A DNA stretch of 59,488 nucleotides from Phycisphaerales bacterium (GCA_022616475.1 JAKEEP010000162.1:1-59488); one strand, 5' to 3'; counted from the first letter of the stretch, positions 7,367-17,601 are shown. The notes: generated by a model not told the origin, from the sequence alone. Made by a program: numbers and translations.

Positions 7367-8080
7367 TCAGGGTTCCCAGTTGAGCAGTTCGACGTCTTCC
7401 TTGGGAACGGGTCTGACGGAACCGTCGGCAAAGAGCACGAGAAAGCCGGCGCTGCGGTTGCGCGGCTGCTCGGGGAGGAGCTCGGGGCCGCCGGCGAGCG
7501 GACTGCCTGGTGCGCATTCGAAGACGAGCACGGTGGAGCCGGGCTGTTTGAGCTGGTCGATTCGGAGGCCGTTGAGCTTGGCGTTCATGGCGAAGGCGCG
7601 GCCAGCCTGCGGATCGGATGGATGTGCAAGGGTCTGATCGATCTGGGGAATGGAGCTGGCGAGCACGATGTCCCATGAATCGGCGGGCGGCAGCTGTTGA
7701 TTGTTGCTGAGGGTGTACATGTCGAAGGCGTTGCCGACTTGCTGAAGCGAAGAGGAGGCTTTCAGGTGCTGTACGTTCATCCTGGCTTGGACGAGCGCCG
7801 GTAGGATCATTCCGACTTGAAGGGGGAGGCAGAGCATTGAACAGGCGCCGACGATGATGCCGGTGATGGCGAGGCCGGAGCCGGTGATGCGGCCGGCGCT
7901 CTTGTTGATGCCCGAGAGGGCGACGATGCCGAGGATGAGACCGACCAGGCCGGTGAGACCTGCGGTGCAGAAGCCGAGGATGGCCAGGACGAGGCTAGCA
8001 ACGGCGAGGCCGGAGGTCTTGGACAAGGGGGCGGTGAACTGCGGGGGCGTGTCGATTGGTGGGGGCATGTATTGCGTCAT
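7367..8080 (-). CDS. DUF4190-domain membrane protein with pseudopilin-like C-terminus
   Basis: The 237-residue protein has a Pro-rich N-terminus, then 'TSGLAVASLVLAILGF' and 'GLVGLILGIVALSGI', the standard DUF4190 pair of membrane helices, plus a third helix 'GLAITGIIVGACSMLCL'. The extracytoplasmic part ends 'GFLVLFADGSVRPVPKED', the planctomycete 'FADGSV' motif. The ATG at 8080 follows AAGGGAAAG. It is the intact paralogue of the 6740-7318 gene, 48 bp away on the same strand. Role unknown; probably a surface protein. Confidence 0.65.
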   Translation of the reverse strand: MTQYMPPPIDTPPQFTAPLSKTSGLAVASLVLAILGFCTAGLTGLVGLILGIVALSGINKSAGRITGSGLAITGIIVGACSMLCLPLQVGMILPALVQARMNVQHLKASSSLQQVGNAFDMYTLSNNQQLPPADSWDIVLASSIPQIDQTLAHPSDPQAGRAFAMNAKLNGLRIDQLKQPGSTVLVFECAPGSPLAGGPELLPEQPRNRSAGFLVLFADGSVRPVPKEDVELLNWEP

Positions 8081-8308
8081 GGTGGAACTTTCCCTTACGC
8101 GCCGGCACGAGCAGGTCCGGCACGGGGCGGAACTGCTGGTCTATCTGTTGCGAACCCGGCAATCCGTGCCGCAGTTCCGACCCGTGGCACCCCCGGGCGC
8201 TGATGGCATCATAACCGCGGGGAAGACGTTGCATCTGGGAGCGGTGGGAGAACGAACGGACATGAAGAACGCTACGATAGAATCAGATTCGATGAGGAGT
8301 TTTGCTTT

Positions 8309-9334
<1,026 letters not shown>

Positions 9335-9365
9335 AGCAGCGAAGCGCCGCACCCTCGCGCACCCG

Positions 9366-9393
9366 AGCGAGCCGCCGCGTCCTCGCGAGCGGC
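9366..9393 (+). repeat. REP-like palindrome, left copy
   Basis: This 28-bp copy is the exact reverse complement of 10000-10027 and contains a hairpin GCCGC-CGCG/TCCT/CGCG-A-GCGGC (single A bulge). It flanks the RAYT gene, as REP elements do. Confidence 0.75.
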
Positions 9394-9416
9394 CGCGCCG
9401 GATCAACTTGCACCGT

Positions 9417-9956
9417 TCAGTCCATCGGTGCGCGTTGATCGCGCACATAAGGGAAGACGCGAGTCAGATACGCGACGGTCGTTACGGGCTTGTTCGAACC
9501 CTGGCGCGCCCACCAGCCGCCCGCAGCGGGTTTTTGCCAATGCTCTTCGAGCCCTTGCGTGACCCAACGTTTCAGCAGCCGGCGCACTTCTTCACCGTGA
9601 ATTGCCGGATCGATGTCGAGGAGCACGTGCACATGATCGTGTCCAGCAGCACAGGTGCGCAGCAGCCATCTTCCACGCCCGCAGAGTGTGGGAATAACAG
9701 ATTGGATGAATCGCCGCTGTTGCAACGTGAGGAATACGGGTCCACCGTGCATGAGGTTACTTTCGAAATTGGAGCGGGCGGCGTTGTCGTGAACGAAAGC
9801 TTCGCCGCGCTGATTGTGATCCGTGTCAACTGTTGCGCGCTCGCCGCCGTGCAAACGTGAGCCGCGCGTACCCCAAGTGATGTGCCAGGTGCGAAAGTGA
9901 GGGTGAAGTGATTGACGAGCGATCGACGCCGGGGGTGGCTGAGTATCGGCCATCAT
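9417..9956 (-). mobile_element. REP-associated tyrosine transposase (RAYT) gene
   Basis: About 179 residues from the ATG at 9956 (an in-frame GTG at 9965 also exists). 'RTWHITWGTRGSRLHGG' is the usual start of IS200-like Y1 transposase domains. 'AGHDHVHVLLDI' carries the HUH metal-binding motif (HxH), and 'VAYLTRVFPYVRD' supplies the expected C-terminal tyrosines. Such proteins nick and join single-stranded REP hairpins. Two exact 28-bp inverted REP-like copies flank the gene at 9366 and 10000, supporting a RAYT domesticated within its own REP unit rather than a free insertion sequence. Confidence 0.8.
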
Positions 9957-9999
9957 TGTGTCCACTTGTGTGAAGGGAGTTTACCGTGGTTCGAGCGCC

Positions 10000-10027
10000 G
10001 CCGCTCGCGAGGACGCGGCGGCTCGCT
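10000..10027 (-). repeat. REP-like palindrome, right copy
   Basis: Exact inverted copy of 9366-9393 (28 of 28 bases), located 44 bp upstream of the RAYT start codon. Confidence 0.75.
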
Positions 10028-10043
10028 GCGTGTTCAATGAATG

Positions 10044-10075
10044 CACAAACAAGAAGCCCCGGTTGTTGCCGGGGC
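10044..10075 (-). terminator. Terminator of the lipoprotein gene (minus strand)
   Basis: Stem GCCCCGG/CCGGGGC (10056-10062 with 10069-10075) is followed on the minus strand by TTCTTGTTTGTG. It is placed 60 bp after the stop codon of the 10136-10609 gene. Confidence 0.6.
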
Positions 10076-10135
10076 GATGAGTTAAAACTGAAACTTTCAA
10101 AATGACGCTCAGGCGAGACGCCTGTGCCACTGATT

Positions 10136-10609
10136 TCAGAACGAGCGCGAGTCGGATGCGCCGGCGATGGCGGCGGGTTCCTTCATCATGACCTGGCGCT
10201 GCATGAGGACCCAGAGTTGATCGATCGCTGCCTTGTCGGAGCGAGGCTCGCCGTTGACCGAGGTCTTGACGCGGACCGAGCAGCGGCGGGGGCCGTTTTC
10301 CTGGATCTGGATCGAGATGGCGAAGTGGTCATCTTCGATGTTCTGATTCTTGAGCCAAAAGCGCTCTGCGCGGCGATTGTTGGACTTGTTGCCGCTGAGC
10401 AGGCCGCCATCGCGGTCAGACATCGAGATGGTGTACCCGGCGTCGAAAAGGGCGCTGGAGGCGGCGTTGAAGGTTTCGCTGAATGTGGCATCAACCTCGC
10501 GCGTCTCAAGGGCGTTCATTTGGGCTTGCGTGAGCTTGGTTCCGCCGAAGGAGCAGCCGAGGGTCAGACACGAGAGCAGAGCGAGGAGTCCGAGCGTGAG
10601 AGTGCGCAT
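10136..10609 (-). CDS. Putative lipoprotein of unknown function
   Basis: The 157-residue protein has a 19-residue signal peptide MRTLTLGLLALLSCLTLGC with lipobox LTLGC, so Cys19 should be lipidated and the protein anchored in the periplasm or outer membrane. The remainder is a mixed alpha/beta domain ('FNAASSALFDAGYTISMSDR', 'AERFWLKNQNIEDDHFAISI') of a type seen in small lipoproteins that act near the envelope; I recognise no specific family. It is monocistronic, with a terminator at 10044. Confidence 0.7.
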   Translation of the reverse strand: MRTLTLGLLALLSCLTLGCSFGGTKLTQAQMNALETREVDATFSETFNAASSALFDAGYTISMSDRDGGLLSGNKSNNRRAERFWLKNQNIEDDHFAISIQIQENGPRRCSVRVKTSVNGEPRSDKAAIDQLWVLMQRQVMMKEPAAIAGASDSRSF

Positions 10610-10750
10610 TGGAGTGTTTTTCCTTGTGTGATCTATTTCGGTTTTTAGCTAAAAACCGAAGTATTGAGAATCCATGTCAGTTGTAGGAATCCGGGTCTTC
10701 CTCCCTGTGGTCGTCAGACGCGGCGTCGGTCGTATGAAGTCAGAACGGAA

Positions 10751-11131
10751 TCAGAACTTCGCAACGCTCATGCGATAGTCCTGGACGATGTCGTTGTCGT
10801 CGAAGTAGATGATGAGCATGGTTGAGCGAGAGCGGACGCTGGAGCTTTCGCCACCGACACCGGCCAAACCGATCGTGAGGAACCCGCCAGACGATTGGAC
10901 CTGCTGGCTGATCTTGTCGTAGGTCCAGACCTGCATGTTGTCTTTATGCGTGACCAGGTCGGGCGGGCCGAAGATTTCCATGACTTCGACTTGGCGGGTC
11001 TGGCCCCTGACGATGGTGGCCTTGGCCATGCCGGCCGTGACGTTGGATTCGGTGGCGGTGTCGTAGGAGCAGCCGGCGCCAAGGGCCAAAGCGGCTGTCG
11101 CAACGATGGCGGTTAGAGCAGCGAACTTCAT
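10751..11131 (-). CDS. Small lipoprotein with SmpA/BamE-like domain
   Basis: The 126-residue protein has signal peptide MKFAALTAIVATAALALGAGC and lipobox LGAGC. The mature part contains 'VMEIFGPPDLVTHKDNMQVWTYD', the 'G-x-P ... W-x-Y' pattern of the SmpA/OmlA (BamE-like) fold, and a C-terminal strand 'MLIIYFDDNDIVQDY'. The ATG at 11131 has GGGGAGG 8 nt upstream; a longer upstream reading is unsupported. Probably an outer-membrane-associated lipoprotein; whether it belongs to a BAM complex is unknown. Confidence 0.7.
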   Translation of the reverse strand: MKFAALTAIVATAALALGAGCSYDTATESNVTAGMAKATIVRGQTRQVEVMEIFGPPDLVTHKDNMQVWTYDKISQQVQSSGGFLTIGLAGVGGESSSVRSRSTMLIIYFDDNDIVQDYRMSVAKF

Positions 11132-11320
11132 GAGCGGTACCTCCCCAGCCGCCTGACCTGTACAGGACGGCGAATGTGTGCGGCGCCCGCGCTTGGAATG
11201 ACGCGAAGCCACTGGGAATCGGCAGGAAGCGCGCACCACCTGAGAATGCGTGGGTGAAAACCGGATGAACCCAGAGCAAGTATGCGCTTGGCAACGACCG
11301 GACTAGACTTTCGCAGTCGT

Positions 11321-11914
11321 ATGCACAAGTCCGATAGCCGGAAATCTCGATGGCTTTGGCTGGCGACGGGGTTTGTGGCGCTGCTGAACGGCTGCGCCAC
11401 GTATGAATACGTGCTGGTTGAGCCGGTGGAGTTTGCCCGCACGATCGGGCGCGAGGACGTGGCGATCGAGCGCGAGCCGTTGACATATCGGTTCACGGAT
11501 CTCAAATCGCGTCTGGGCGTGAAGGTCGTCAATCCGAACGACGAACCGGTCACTCTGGTGGGTGAGAAGAGCTACGTGGTCGATCCGGCCGGTCAGAGTT
11601 ATCCGATGAGGGGAGGAACGATCGCGCCGGATAGTTTTGTGGCATTCACAATTCCGCCGGCGGCGCGTATGTACGATGCCGGACCCAGGTTTGGCGTTGG
11701 CGTGGGATTTGGGAGCTACTCCGACGGCGGGTTTTACGGTGGTTCGGTCGGACACACGTTTTACGATGATGGCGGCTGGTATCCGGCGTCGTACGAAGTG
11801 GTGAACGTCTGGCAATGGAAGGAGGGCCGGGTCACGCTTCGGCTGATGGTCGAGCGAACGGGCCAGATGATCGAGCACGAGTTTGTGTTTCTGCGGCGGA
11901 AGGTGGAAGAGTAG
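11321..11914 (+). CDS. Putative lipoprotein
   Basis: About 197 residues from the ATG at 11321 (MHKSDSRKSRWLWLATGF). A signal peptide ends at lipobox LLNGC. The body has a beta-rich segment ('RLGVKVVNPNDEPVTLVGEK', 'DSFVAFTIPPAAR'), a Gly/Tyr/Phe-rich stretch ('FGVGVGFGSYSDGGFYGG') and a C-terminal strand 'GRVTLRLMVERTGQM'. Possibly a surface lipoprotein; no family recognised. The following BatA-like gene starts about 80 bp after its stop, so the two may be cotranscribed. Confidence 0.7.
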   Translation: MHKSDSRKSRWLWLATGFVALLNGCATYEYVLVEPVEFARTIGREDVAIEREPLTYRFTDLKSRLGVKVVNPNDEPVTLVGEKSYVVDPAGQSYPMRGGTIAPDSFVAFTIPPAARMYDAGPRFGVGVGFGSYSDGGFYGGSVGHTFYDDGGWYPASYEVVNVWQWKEGRVTLRLMVERTGQMIEHEFVFLRRKVEE

Positions 11915-11996
11915 CAAGCTTCCGGGATTGCGGTCGCGCCGGTGGTTGGGAGGCATCTGGGTTCGGCATGGCGACGGCCTGCCCTACACTTTGGAC

Positions 11997-14042
11997 GTGA
12001 GTTTTCTTTCGCCATGGTCGGCCTTGGTTGCGGCGGCGGCAACGGTGCCATTGCTGTTGTTGCTCTATTTTCTCAAGCTGCGCCGGCAGCGGATTCGGAT
12101 CGCCAGCACGCTGCTGTGGCGACAGGCGTTTGAGGATCTTGCGGCCAACGCGCCGTTTCAGCGGCTGCGGTGGTCGGTGCTGCTGCTGCTGCAACTGCTG
12201 ATTCTGCTTGCTCTGGTGGCGGCGATGGGTGAGCCGATGATCCGCGGCAGTGGGGGAAGCGCATCGCGCGTGGTGCTTCTTGTCGATCGAAGCGCATCGA
12301 TGAACGCTGTCGTGGACGGCGAGGGAGCGGCGAGGGCGCCGCTCGCTCAACCTGTGGGCGCGGGGGCGCCGCCCGCCAAACTGCCGCGCACGCGATTGGA
12401 TGAAGCCAAAGATGCCGCGACGGCGATCATTGAGCGTCTGGGCGAGCGGGGTCAGCCATCGCAGATGATGGTGATCGCCTTTGGGTTATCAGCCCAGGTG
12501 ATCAGCCCGTTCGAGGCCAACAAGGACGCACTCGTTGAGGCGGTGAACGCAATTTCGCCGACCGACGAGCAGGCCCATCTGTCTGCAGCATTGGATTTGG
12601 CTGGAGCGTTTGCAGGGACGAGCGAAGAGACGGATGAACAGCCGCCGCTGGTGGTCTTGCTATCCGACGGAGGTGTTGAGGAGCGCGGCGACCAATCAAG
12701 CCACGTGCTGAAGGCAGGGGCTTTCGAGTTCATCGAAGTCGGCGTCGGGGCGGAGCAGGAACAGGGCGGTCGTGGAGCTGGATTCAACAATGTCGGGATC
12801 GCTTCGATGGCGGCGCGACGCGACTACGAGGATCCGTCGCAAACGCTGATCTTTGCGAGGTTGGTGAACGCTGGCCCCGAGCCGGTGGAAGCCGTCGCCA
12901 CCTTGACGGTGGACGGCGAGCCGGTCAAGGCGATTCGAAGAACCATTCCACCAGCAAAAGACGAAGGCCTTGGAGAGCAGACCATCAGCGAAGCGATCCG
13001 TATCGGCGCTGGGGCGGTGCTGGGCATCAGGCACAATCACGTCGATCAGCTCGGCGCCGACGATGCTGCGGCGGTGGTCTTGCCGGCCCCGCTGCGACCG
13101 CGAGTTTGCGTGGTCTATCCGGGGGGCAGCGAACCCGAGAGCCGCTTGCGCGAACTGCTGACGGCCATGGAACCCGCGAGCCTGCAGTTCATGACCGAGC
13201 CGGCGTATCAGAGCGTCGAATGGCAGCGAATTGACTCGGGTGAGGTGTGCGATCTGATCGTGTTCGATCGCGTGAACGCGTCGCGGTTGCCGGCCATCGG
13301 ATCGCTGACGATTGGGGGCGCCCCGGCCGGCGTCCGGACGCGGACGAGCACATCAGAATCGGAGCAGGGCGCGCGACCGCAAGGCAAACAGATCCTCAGC
13401 TGGGAGCGTCAGCATCCGCTTATGCGCGAGGTGTCGCTCGACACAGTCGTCTACACTGGGGCAGCATATGAGCTGCCGGCCGGAGCCACGGCGCTGGCGC
13501 TGGGCAGCGATGGGCCGGCAATCGCGGCGATGCGCGAGCGCGGGGCTCAACATGTCATGGTGGCATTCGATTTGAGGCACAGCAACTGGCACCTGCACGT
13601 GGGCAGCGTGGTGTTCATTCAGAATGTCATCGACGCCGCGGCGCTGGGAGGATCGGGTCAGAACGGGTTGGTGAGCAGGCCGGGCGAGGCGGTCACGGTG
13701 CGCGCGAACAACGAGGCGCGGGAACTCGTGGTCGATGGGCCGACGAGCTCAACGATTGCAGTGGAGCCGGGCGGCATGGTGAGCTTTCCGATTCGGCGCG
13801 CGGGCTTGTATCGCGTGCGCGGGGCAGTCGCACCGCATGACCAATTGGCGGTCAGCATGCTGAGCGATGTTGAATCGGACATTCGGCCGCGGCCGCGCTT
13901 GAAGGTCAGCGCCGAAACGTCGGAGGCGCGACAGGCGTCTTCGCTCACGGGCAAACCGCTTTGGCCGTGGCTGGTGGCGGGCGCCCTGGGCTTGCTGGTG
14001 GTGGAGTGGATCGCGTATTGCTGGCGGGTCAGGGGCTGGTAG
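11997..14042 (+). CDS. BatA-type membrane protein with von Willebrand factor A domain
   Basis: About 681 residues from the GTG at 11997, giving the family N-terminus 'SFLSPWSALVAAAATVPLLLLLYF' and the basic 'LKLRRQRIRIASTLLW' loop of the aerotolerance (BatA/N-terminal) domain. A second helix follows at about 55-80. The VWA domain starts 'VVLLVDRSASMN' (MIDAS DxSxS) and is interrupted by a Pro/Ala-rich insert. A C-terminal membrane helix 'WPWLVAGALGLLVVEWIAY' anchors the extracytoplasmic part. The family works with MoxR ATPases, and one is encoded 2.7 kb upstream. Confidence 0.85.
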   Translation: MSFLSPWSALVAAAATVPLLLLLYFLKLRRQRIRIASTLLWRQAFEDLAANAPFQRLRWSVLLLLQLLILLALVAAMGEPMIRGSGGSASRVVLLVDRSASMNAVVDGEGAARAPLAQPVGAGAPPAKLPRTRLDEAKDAATAIIERLGERGQPSQMMVIAFGLSAQVISPFEANKDALVEAVNAISPTDEQAHLSAALDLAGAFAGTSEETDEQPPLVVLLSDGGVEERGDQSSHVLKAGAFEFIEVGVGAEQEQGGRGAGFNNVGIASMAARRDYEDPSQTLIFARLVNAGPEPVEAVATLTVDGEPVKAIRRTIPPAKDEGLGEQTISEAIRIGAGAVLGIRHNHVDQLGADDAAAVVLPAPLRPRVCVVYPGGSEPESRLRELLTAMEPASLQFMTEPAYQSVEWQRIDSGEVCDLIVFDRVNASRLPAIGSLTIGGAPAGVRTRTSTSESEQGARPQGKQILSWERQHPLMREVSLDTVVYTGAAYELPAGATALALGSDGPAIAAMRERGAQHVMVAFDLRHSNWHLHVGSVVFIQNVIDAAALGGSGQNGLVSRPGEAVTVRANNEARELVVDGPTSSTIAVEPGGMVSFPIRRAGLYRVRGAVAPHDQLAVSMLSDVESDIRPRPRLKVSAETSEARQASSLTGKPLWPWLVAGALGLLVVEWIAYCWRVRGW

Positions 14043-14134
14043 CGTGTGGCATGGGAATCTGGCGAGCCGTTTGCTCTTGGGCCGATAGTGTTTAGGCTGG
14101 TGGCGGCCGAGCAAGCCAAGGGAGGAATTCGAAC

Positions 14135-15124
14135 GTGCCAATTGAGAAGACCAGTGTGCTGGCAATGGTTGTAGCTGGATCAATGTGCGGTGCGCGTATT
14201 GCTCCGGGCCAAGAATCAGGTGAACCAATCGAGAAGGAAGCAGGTACGGCTGCAAAAACCGAACAGGGGCGCGAGGTTCACTTCTCAGCGGGGATCGGCA
14301 CGATCTATCAATTTGAAGCCGACACCGAGCAGGGGGGTGAGTTCAGCGTCAGCCGGTACAACGCCAGCCTTATCCTTCAGACCGATCTCTCGGATGACTT
14401 GAACATGTCTCTGCGGTTCATCTACGGGGTTGACGCCTACGACTTCGAGGGGGCGGGCGGGCTGGGCGCTCCACCGGTGATTGGGCTGCCGCTGAACACG
14501 GTCGAGCCGTGGGAAGACATCCACATCTTGAGTCTGGGGGCCGTGTTCACGTGGAGTGCGACTGATCGCGCCAGGATCTTTGCCGGGCCGGTGGCTCAGA
14601 TCTCGCGCGAGTTCGAAGCCGATTGGGACGACGGGCTGATCGGCGGCGGCGTCATCGGTGGCAGCTACACGTTCGACAATGGACTAACGCTGGGCGGCGG
14701 ACTGGTGATCACGACGCAAATAGAGGACGATGTGCGAGTCGATCCAATTCTGATCCTGAATTATCAGGTCACTGACGAGTTGCGATTGGTCAGCCAGACA
14801 ACCAACGCGCTTCGCTTGACCGGCGTGGAGCTGGTGTACCAATCGACCAAGGGGCTTGAATTCGCATTGGGCGTGGCCAATCAGTTCTCGCGATTCAGAT
14901 TGGACGATGACGGGGTGGCGCCAGACGGGGTGGGGCAGGACGAAAGCCTGCCGTTCTGGTTCCGAGCGACCTACGACCTCAGCAGCACCGCCAAGATCGA
15001 CGGTATCGTCGGATTCAACACGTTGGGCGAAGTGCGCCTTGAAGACGCCAACGGCAATTTCATCGATGAGCGTGAGTACGATGCGACACCGTTTCTCGGG
15101 GTGTTCGTGAACTTTACGTTCTGA
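14135..15124 (+). CDS. Outer-membrane beta-barrel-like protein
   Basis: The 329-residue protein starts at a GTG (14135) with GGAGG 9 nt upstream. A signal peptide runs to about residue 26 ('ARIAPGQ'). The rest alternates aromatic and polar residues in repeated strands ('VHFSAGIGTIYQFEAD', 'YNASLILQTDLSDDLNMSLRF', 'GLTLGGGLVITTQIEDD') and ends in an aromatic residue ('FLGVFVNFTF'), the usual sign of an outer-membrane barrel. No specific family assigned. It converges on the 15132-16910 gene with only 7 bp between stops. Confidence 0.65.
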   Translation: MPIEKTSVLAMVVAGSMCGARIAPGQESGEPIEKEAGTAAKTEQGREVHFSAGIGTIYQFEADTEQGGEFSVSRYNASLILQTDLSDDLNMSLRFIYGVDAYDFEGAGGLGAPPVIGLPLNTVEPWEDIHILSLGAVFTWSATDRARIFAGPVAQISREFEADWDDGLIGGGVIGGSYTFDNGLTLGGGLVITTQIEDDVRVDPILILNYQVTDELRLVSQTTNALRLTGVELVYQSTKGLEFALGVANQFSRFRLDDDGVAPDGVGQDESLPFWFRATYDLSSTAKIDGIVGFNTLGEVRLEDANGNFIDEREYDATPFLGVFVNFTF

Positions 15125-15131
15125 GGGTCGA

Positions 15132-16910
15132 TCAGCGATTGAACTGATCGTCGGGTTGTGGAAGGTCATCCCATGGCTGAAGGTCGAGCGTGGCTCGCGA
15201 TGGCTCGGGCCGCCATGGAAGCGATGCTCGCGGGCCGGTTTCGAGCTGAACGCTATCGTCGTGGCTGCGGATCGCTCCGATCAGCGCTGGGTTGGTTTGC
15301 TCGGCCGAGAACCAGGACTCGGGAAGAACAATGCGGCAATACCAACGATCGGGGTGCGATGCCTTGTGGATCTGCAGCGTTCCATCATTTGAACCTTTGA
15401 TCACCCGGTGGAATCCATTTTCTGGAATCGTGAGCCATACCTGAGGGCTGGACGTGGATGTTTCATCGACGCCGGCCGCTGCGTCGGCGGGCCCCAACAG
15501 AATGGTGATGGCCTCGTGCCCGCGGAGGTCATGGTACGATCGAAGCTCGTGCGGAAGCGATTGTTGCGAAGGCGCCGAATCGGGATCAGCTCGCGGAGGA
15601 CGGCGGCAGTCAACAAAAACCTCCCACCGGCCGCCCAGGCGGCGCACACTCAGAAAAGAAGCCTGGTTGGCCGGCAGCGGGCTCTGTTGGACGCCCTGAA
15701 CCTGCGCCAGGGTGAGCGGGGGCGACAGAGGGTGGAAGAACACGCCGGGCGGCCTGGCAACCAGCGCGCGCGGTCCAATCGGAACGTAATACGCGCGGCC
15801 ACGCGCATCGACTTGCAGCACCTGACGAGTGGGCTCGGCCGGCGCCGCCAATCCAATGGCCGGCGGCTTGGGACGAGGTGGACGCTCGATGCTGATCGAG
15901 GTAAGCACGCCCGGCTCGAGCTGAACGGTGGTGTCGCGAGTGTCGGCGCCGGGCCATGTGAAGCGGGCAACCAACGGCTCATCGTGAGGCACGATGGCGT
16001 TGAGCCCGACCGCATCGGCGGCTTCAGATTCCTTCCAGATGAACATGGCAGGCTGGCGATCGAGCCATTCAACCGCGTTGGTGAGCGCGGTGGTGTCGGG
16101 CGTTGAGAAATCCAGAAGACGCGACAGCAGCGATCCGGTTTGCTCAGGATCGGCAATCCACGCGGCCAGGGGTTGACGCCGATCGATGCAGGTCTTGGTC
16201 AGCGTGAGACGGCATTCCTGCGCGATCCCCTGGCTCTGGGCTTTGAGTCGATCAAGCCCGATACGCCACAGTGCGGCATAGCCCTCAGCGACGAGTCGCT
16301 CGACGTCGCCGCCAAAGGGTCGGGGTGGACGCATCTCCAATCGATCAGCCAGGAGCGTCCAGCGCCAATACTCGAACGGCGATACGGGGTCGGGGCGATC
16401 TGGAGACGGAATCAGTGGGAGCTGGGGTTCGTCGGACCACGTGGACGCCTCCTCGCCGAACAACAATGACGGCAAATCCGGCACATCGTGCCAGGTCGGC
16501 GTCAGCGTTTGCTCGTTGAGCGTGATCGCGCCGGCGCCGTCAATCGGAAGGCGAGCCAGCAAGTAAGGACCCAGCGGGCCGGCAGGGTCGATTTTCGACG
16601 AGTCATCGTCTGGAAGCACGGCGCGAACAGCCAAGTCTCGCGGGTCGTCAGTCCAATTGCGGAGGAAGGTCGGCGAGGCCGGTTCGATCCAGGCGACGGT
16701 TCCGGTCAAATTTTGACCGGATTCAAGCTCAAGATTGAGTGTTGGCGGCCAGTGATCGCCGGGTCGTTTGGCGGTCAGAGGCAACAGCAGCACGGAACCC
16801 CTGGGGGCAATTGGCTGGCCGATGCGCGAGTGAATGCCTCGCACCGGTTCGGCCGACGCGGTCGATAGCAAACCAAGGGCGATGAGCAGGCACAGCGCGT
16901 GTTTCAGCAT
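15132..16910 (-). CDS. Secreted protein of unknown function, coupled to gmk
   Basis: The 592-residue protein has a clear signal peptide (MLKHALCLLIALGLLSTASA). No known domain is visible. It is Pro/Arg/Trp-rich, with 'PFEYWRWTLLADRLEMRPPRPFGG' (split: PFEYWRWTLLADRL, EMRPPRPF) and several strand-like stretches, and no C-terminal anchor. Its ATG overlaps the gmk stop codon (ATGCTGA), so it is very likely translationally coupled to gmk. I have seen this kind of protein only as 'hypothetical' in planctomycetes. Confidence 0.65.
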   Translation of the reverse strand: MLKHALCLLIALGLLSTASAEPVRGIHSRIGQPIAPRGSVLLLPLTAKRPGDHWPPTLNLELESGQNLTGTVAWIEPASPTFLRNWTDDPRDLAVRAVLPDDDSSKIDPAGPLGPYLLARLPIDGAGAITLNEQTLTPTWHDVPDLPSLLFGEEASTWSDEPQLPLIPSPDRPDPVSPFEYWRWTLLADRLEMRPPRPFGGDVERLVAEGYAALWRIGLDRLKAQSQGIAQECRLTLTKTCIDRRQPLAAWIADPEQTGSLLSRLLDFSTPDTTALTNAVEWLDRQPAMFIWKESEAADAVGLNAIVPHDEPLVARFTWPGADTRDTTVQLEPGVLTSISIERPPRPKPPAIGLAAPAEPTRQVLQVDARGRAYYVPIGPRALVARPPGVFFHPLSPPLTLAQVQGVQQSPLPANQASFLSVRRLGGRWEVFVDCRRPPRADPDSAPSQQSLPHELRSYHDLRGHEAITILLGPADAAAGVDETSTSSPQVWLTIPENGFHRVIKGSNDGTLQIHKASHPDRWYCRIVLPESWFSAEQTNPALIGAIRSHDDSVQLETGPRASLPWRPEPSRATLDLQPWDDLPQPDDQFNR

Positions 16911-17506
16911 GTTTTGGCGCCGATTCGCCGTTGTCGAACCAGGTCGCAGGCGTGCTTGACGGCTTTGTCAAGGTCGTCGTTGACGATGAAATGGTCATAC
17001 GCACCGCTGCGTCGAGCAGTTTCGATCTCGGCCTTTGCTGCGGCGTATCGGCGCTGAATCGCCTCTTCATTGTCGCGGCCGCGGCGACGCAGGCGCCGCA
17101 GGAGCTCCTGGTCATTTGGCGGCAGAACAAAAATCATGAAGGCGTCGGGCATTTTCTCTTTGACCTGGAGGGCGCCCTGCACATCGATTTCGAGAATGAC
17201 CAGGTTGCCCTTGCGGAGCTGCTCTTCGACCGGTCGGCGCGGCGTGCCGTAGTTGTATTTGCCGAAGACCTGGGCGAACTCGAGCAAATCGCCGGCATCG
17301 CGACGGCGGGCAAATTCCTGCTCGCTGATGAAGTAATAATCCCGCCCCTCGACATCGCCGGCAGCTTTGGGCCGGGTTGTGACCGAGACGCTGAACGTTC
17401 CGCCCAGACATCGTTCGACTTCATGGGTGATGGTGGTCTTGCCAACGCCGGACGGACCGGAGATGACCAGTAGCAAGCCATCGGATTTTGGCGCGGATTC
17501 GCTCAT
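16904..17506 (-). CDS. gmk: Guanylate kinase
   Basis: It phosphorylates GMP to GDP with ATP in the cytoplasm. The 200-residue product begins MSESAPKSDGLLLVISGPSG; P-loop 'GPSGVGKTT', GMP-binding 'VSVTTRPKAAGDVEGRDYYF' and 'LEFAQVFGKYNYGTP', and 'ILEIDVQGALQV' are all present. The length is normal. I chose the ATG at 17506, which matches the family start; a longer reading to 17620 lacks support. Its last codons overlap the start of the downstream secreted protein. Confidence 0.95.
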   Translation of the reverse strand: MSESAPKSDGLLLVISGPSGVGKTTITHEVERCLGGTFSVSVTTRPKAAGDVEGRDYYFISEQEFARRRDAGDLLEFAQVFGKYNYGTPRRPVEEQLRKGNLVILEIDVQGALQVKEKMPDAFMIFVLPPNDQELLRRLRRRGRDNEEAIQRRYAAAKAEIETARRSGAYDHFIVNDDLDKAVKHACDLVRQRRIGAKTC

Positions 17507-17601
17507 CGGCGAATAGTGTAAACGGAGGCGGGGGGTTTGCGGCGCGGGCAAGCCTGCCAGGAGGGTCTCAACATAGCGCTGGCGGCTACACTCACTGTTG
17601 C

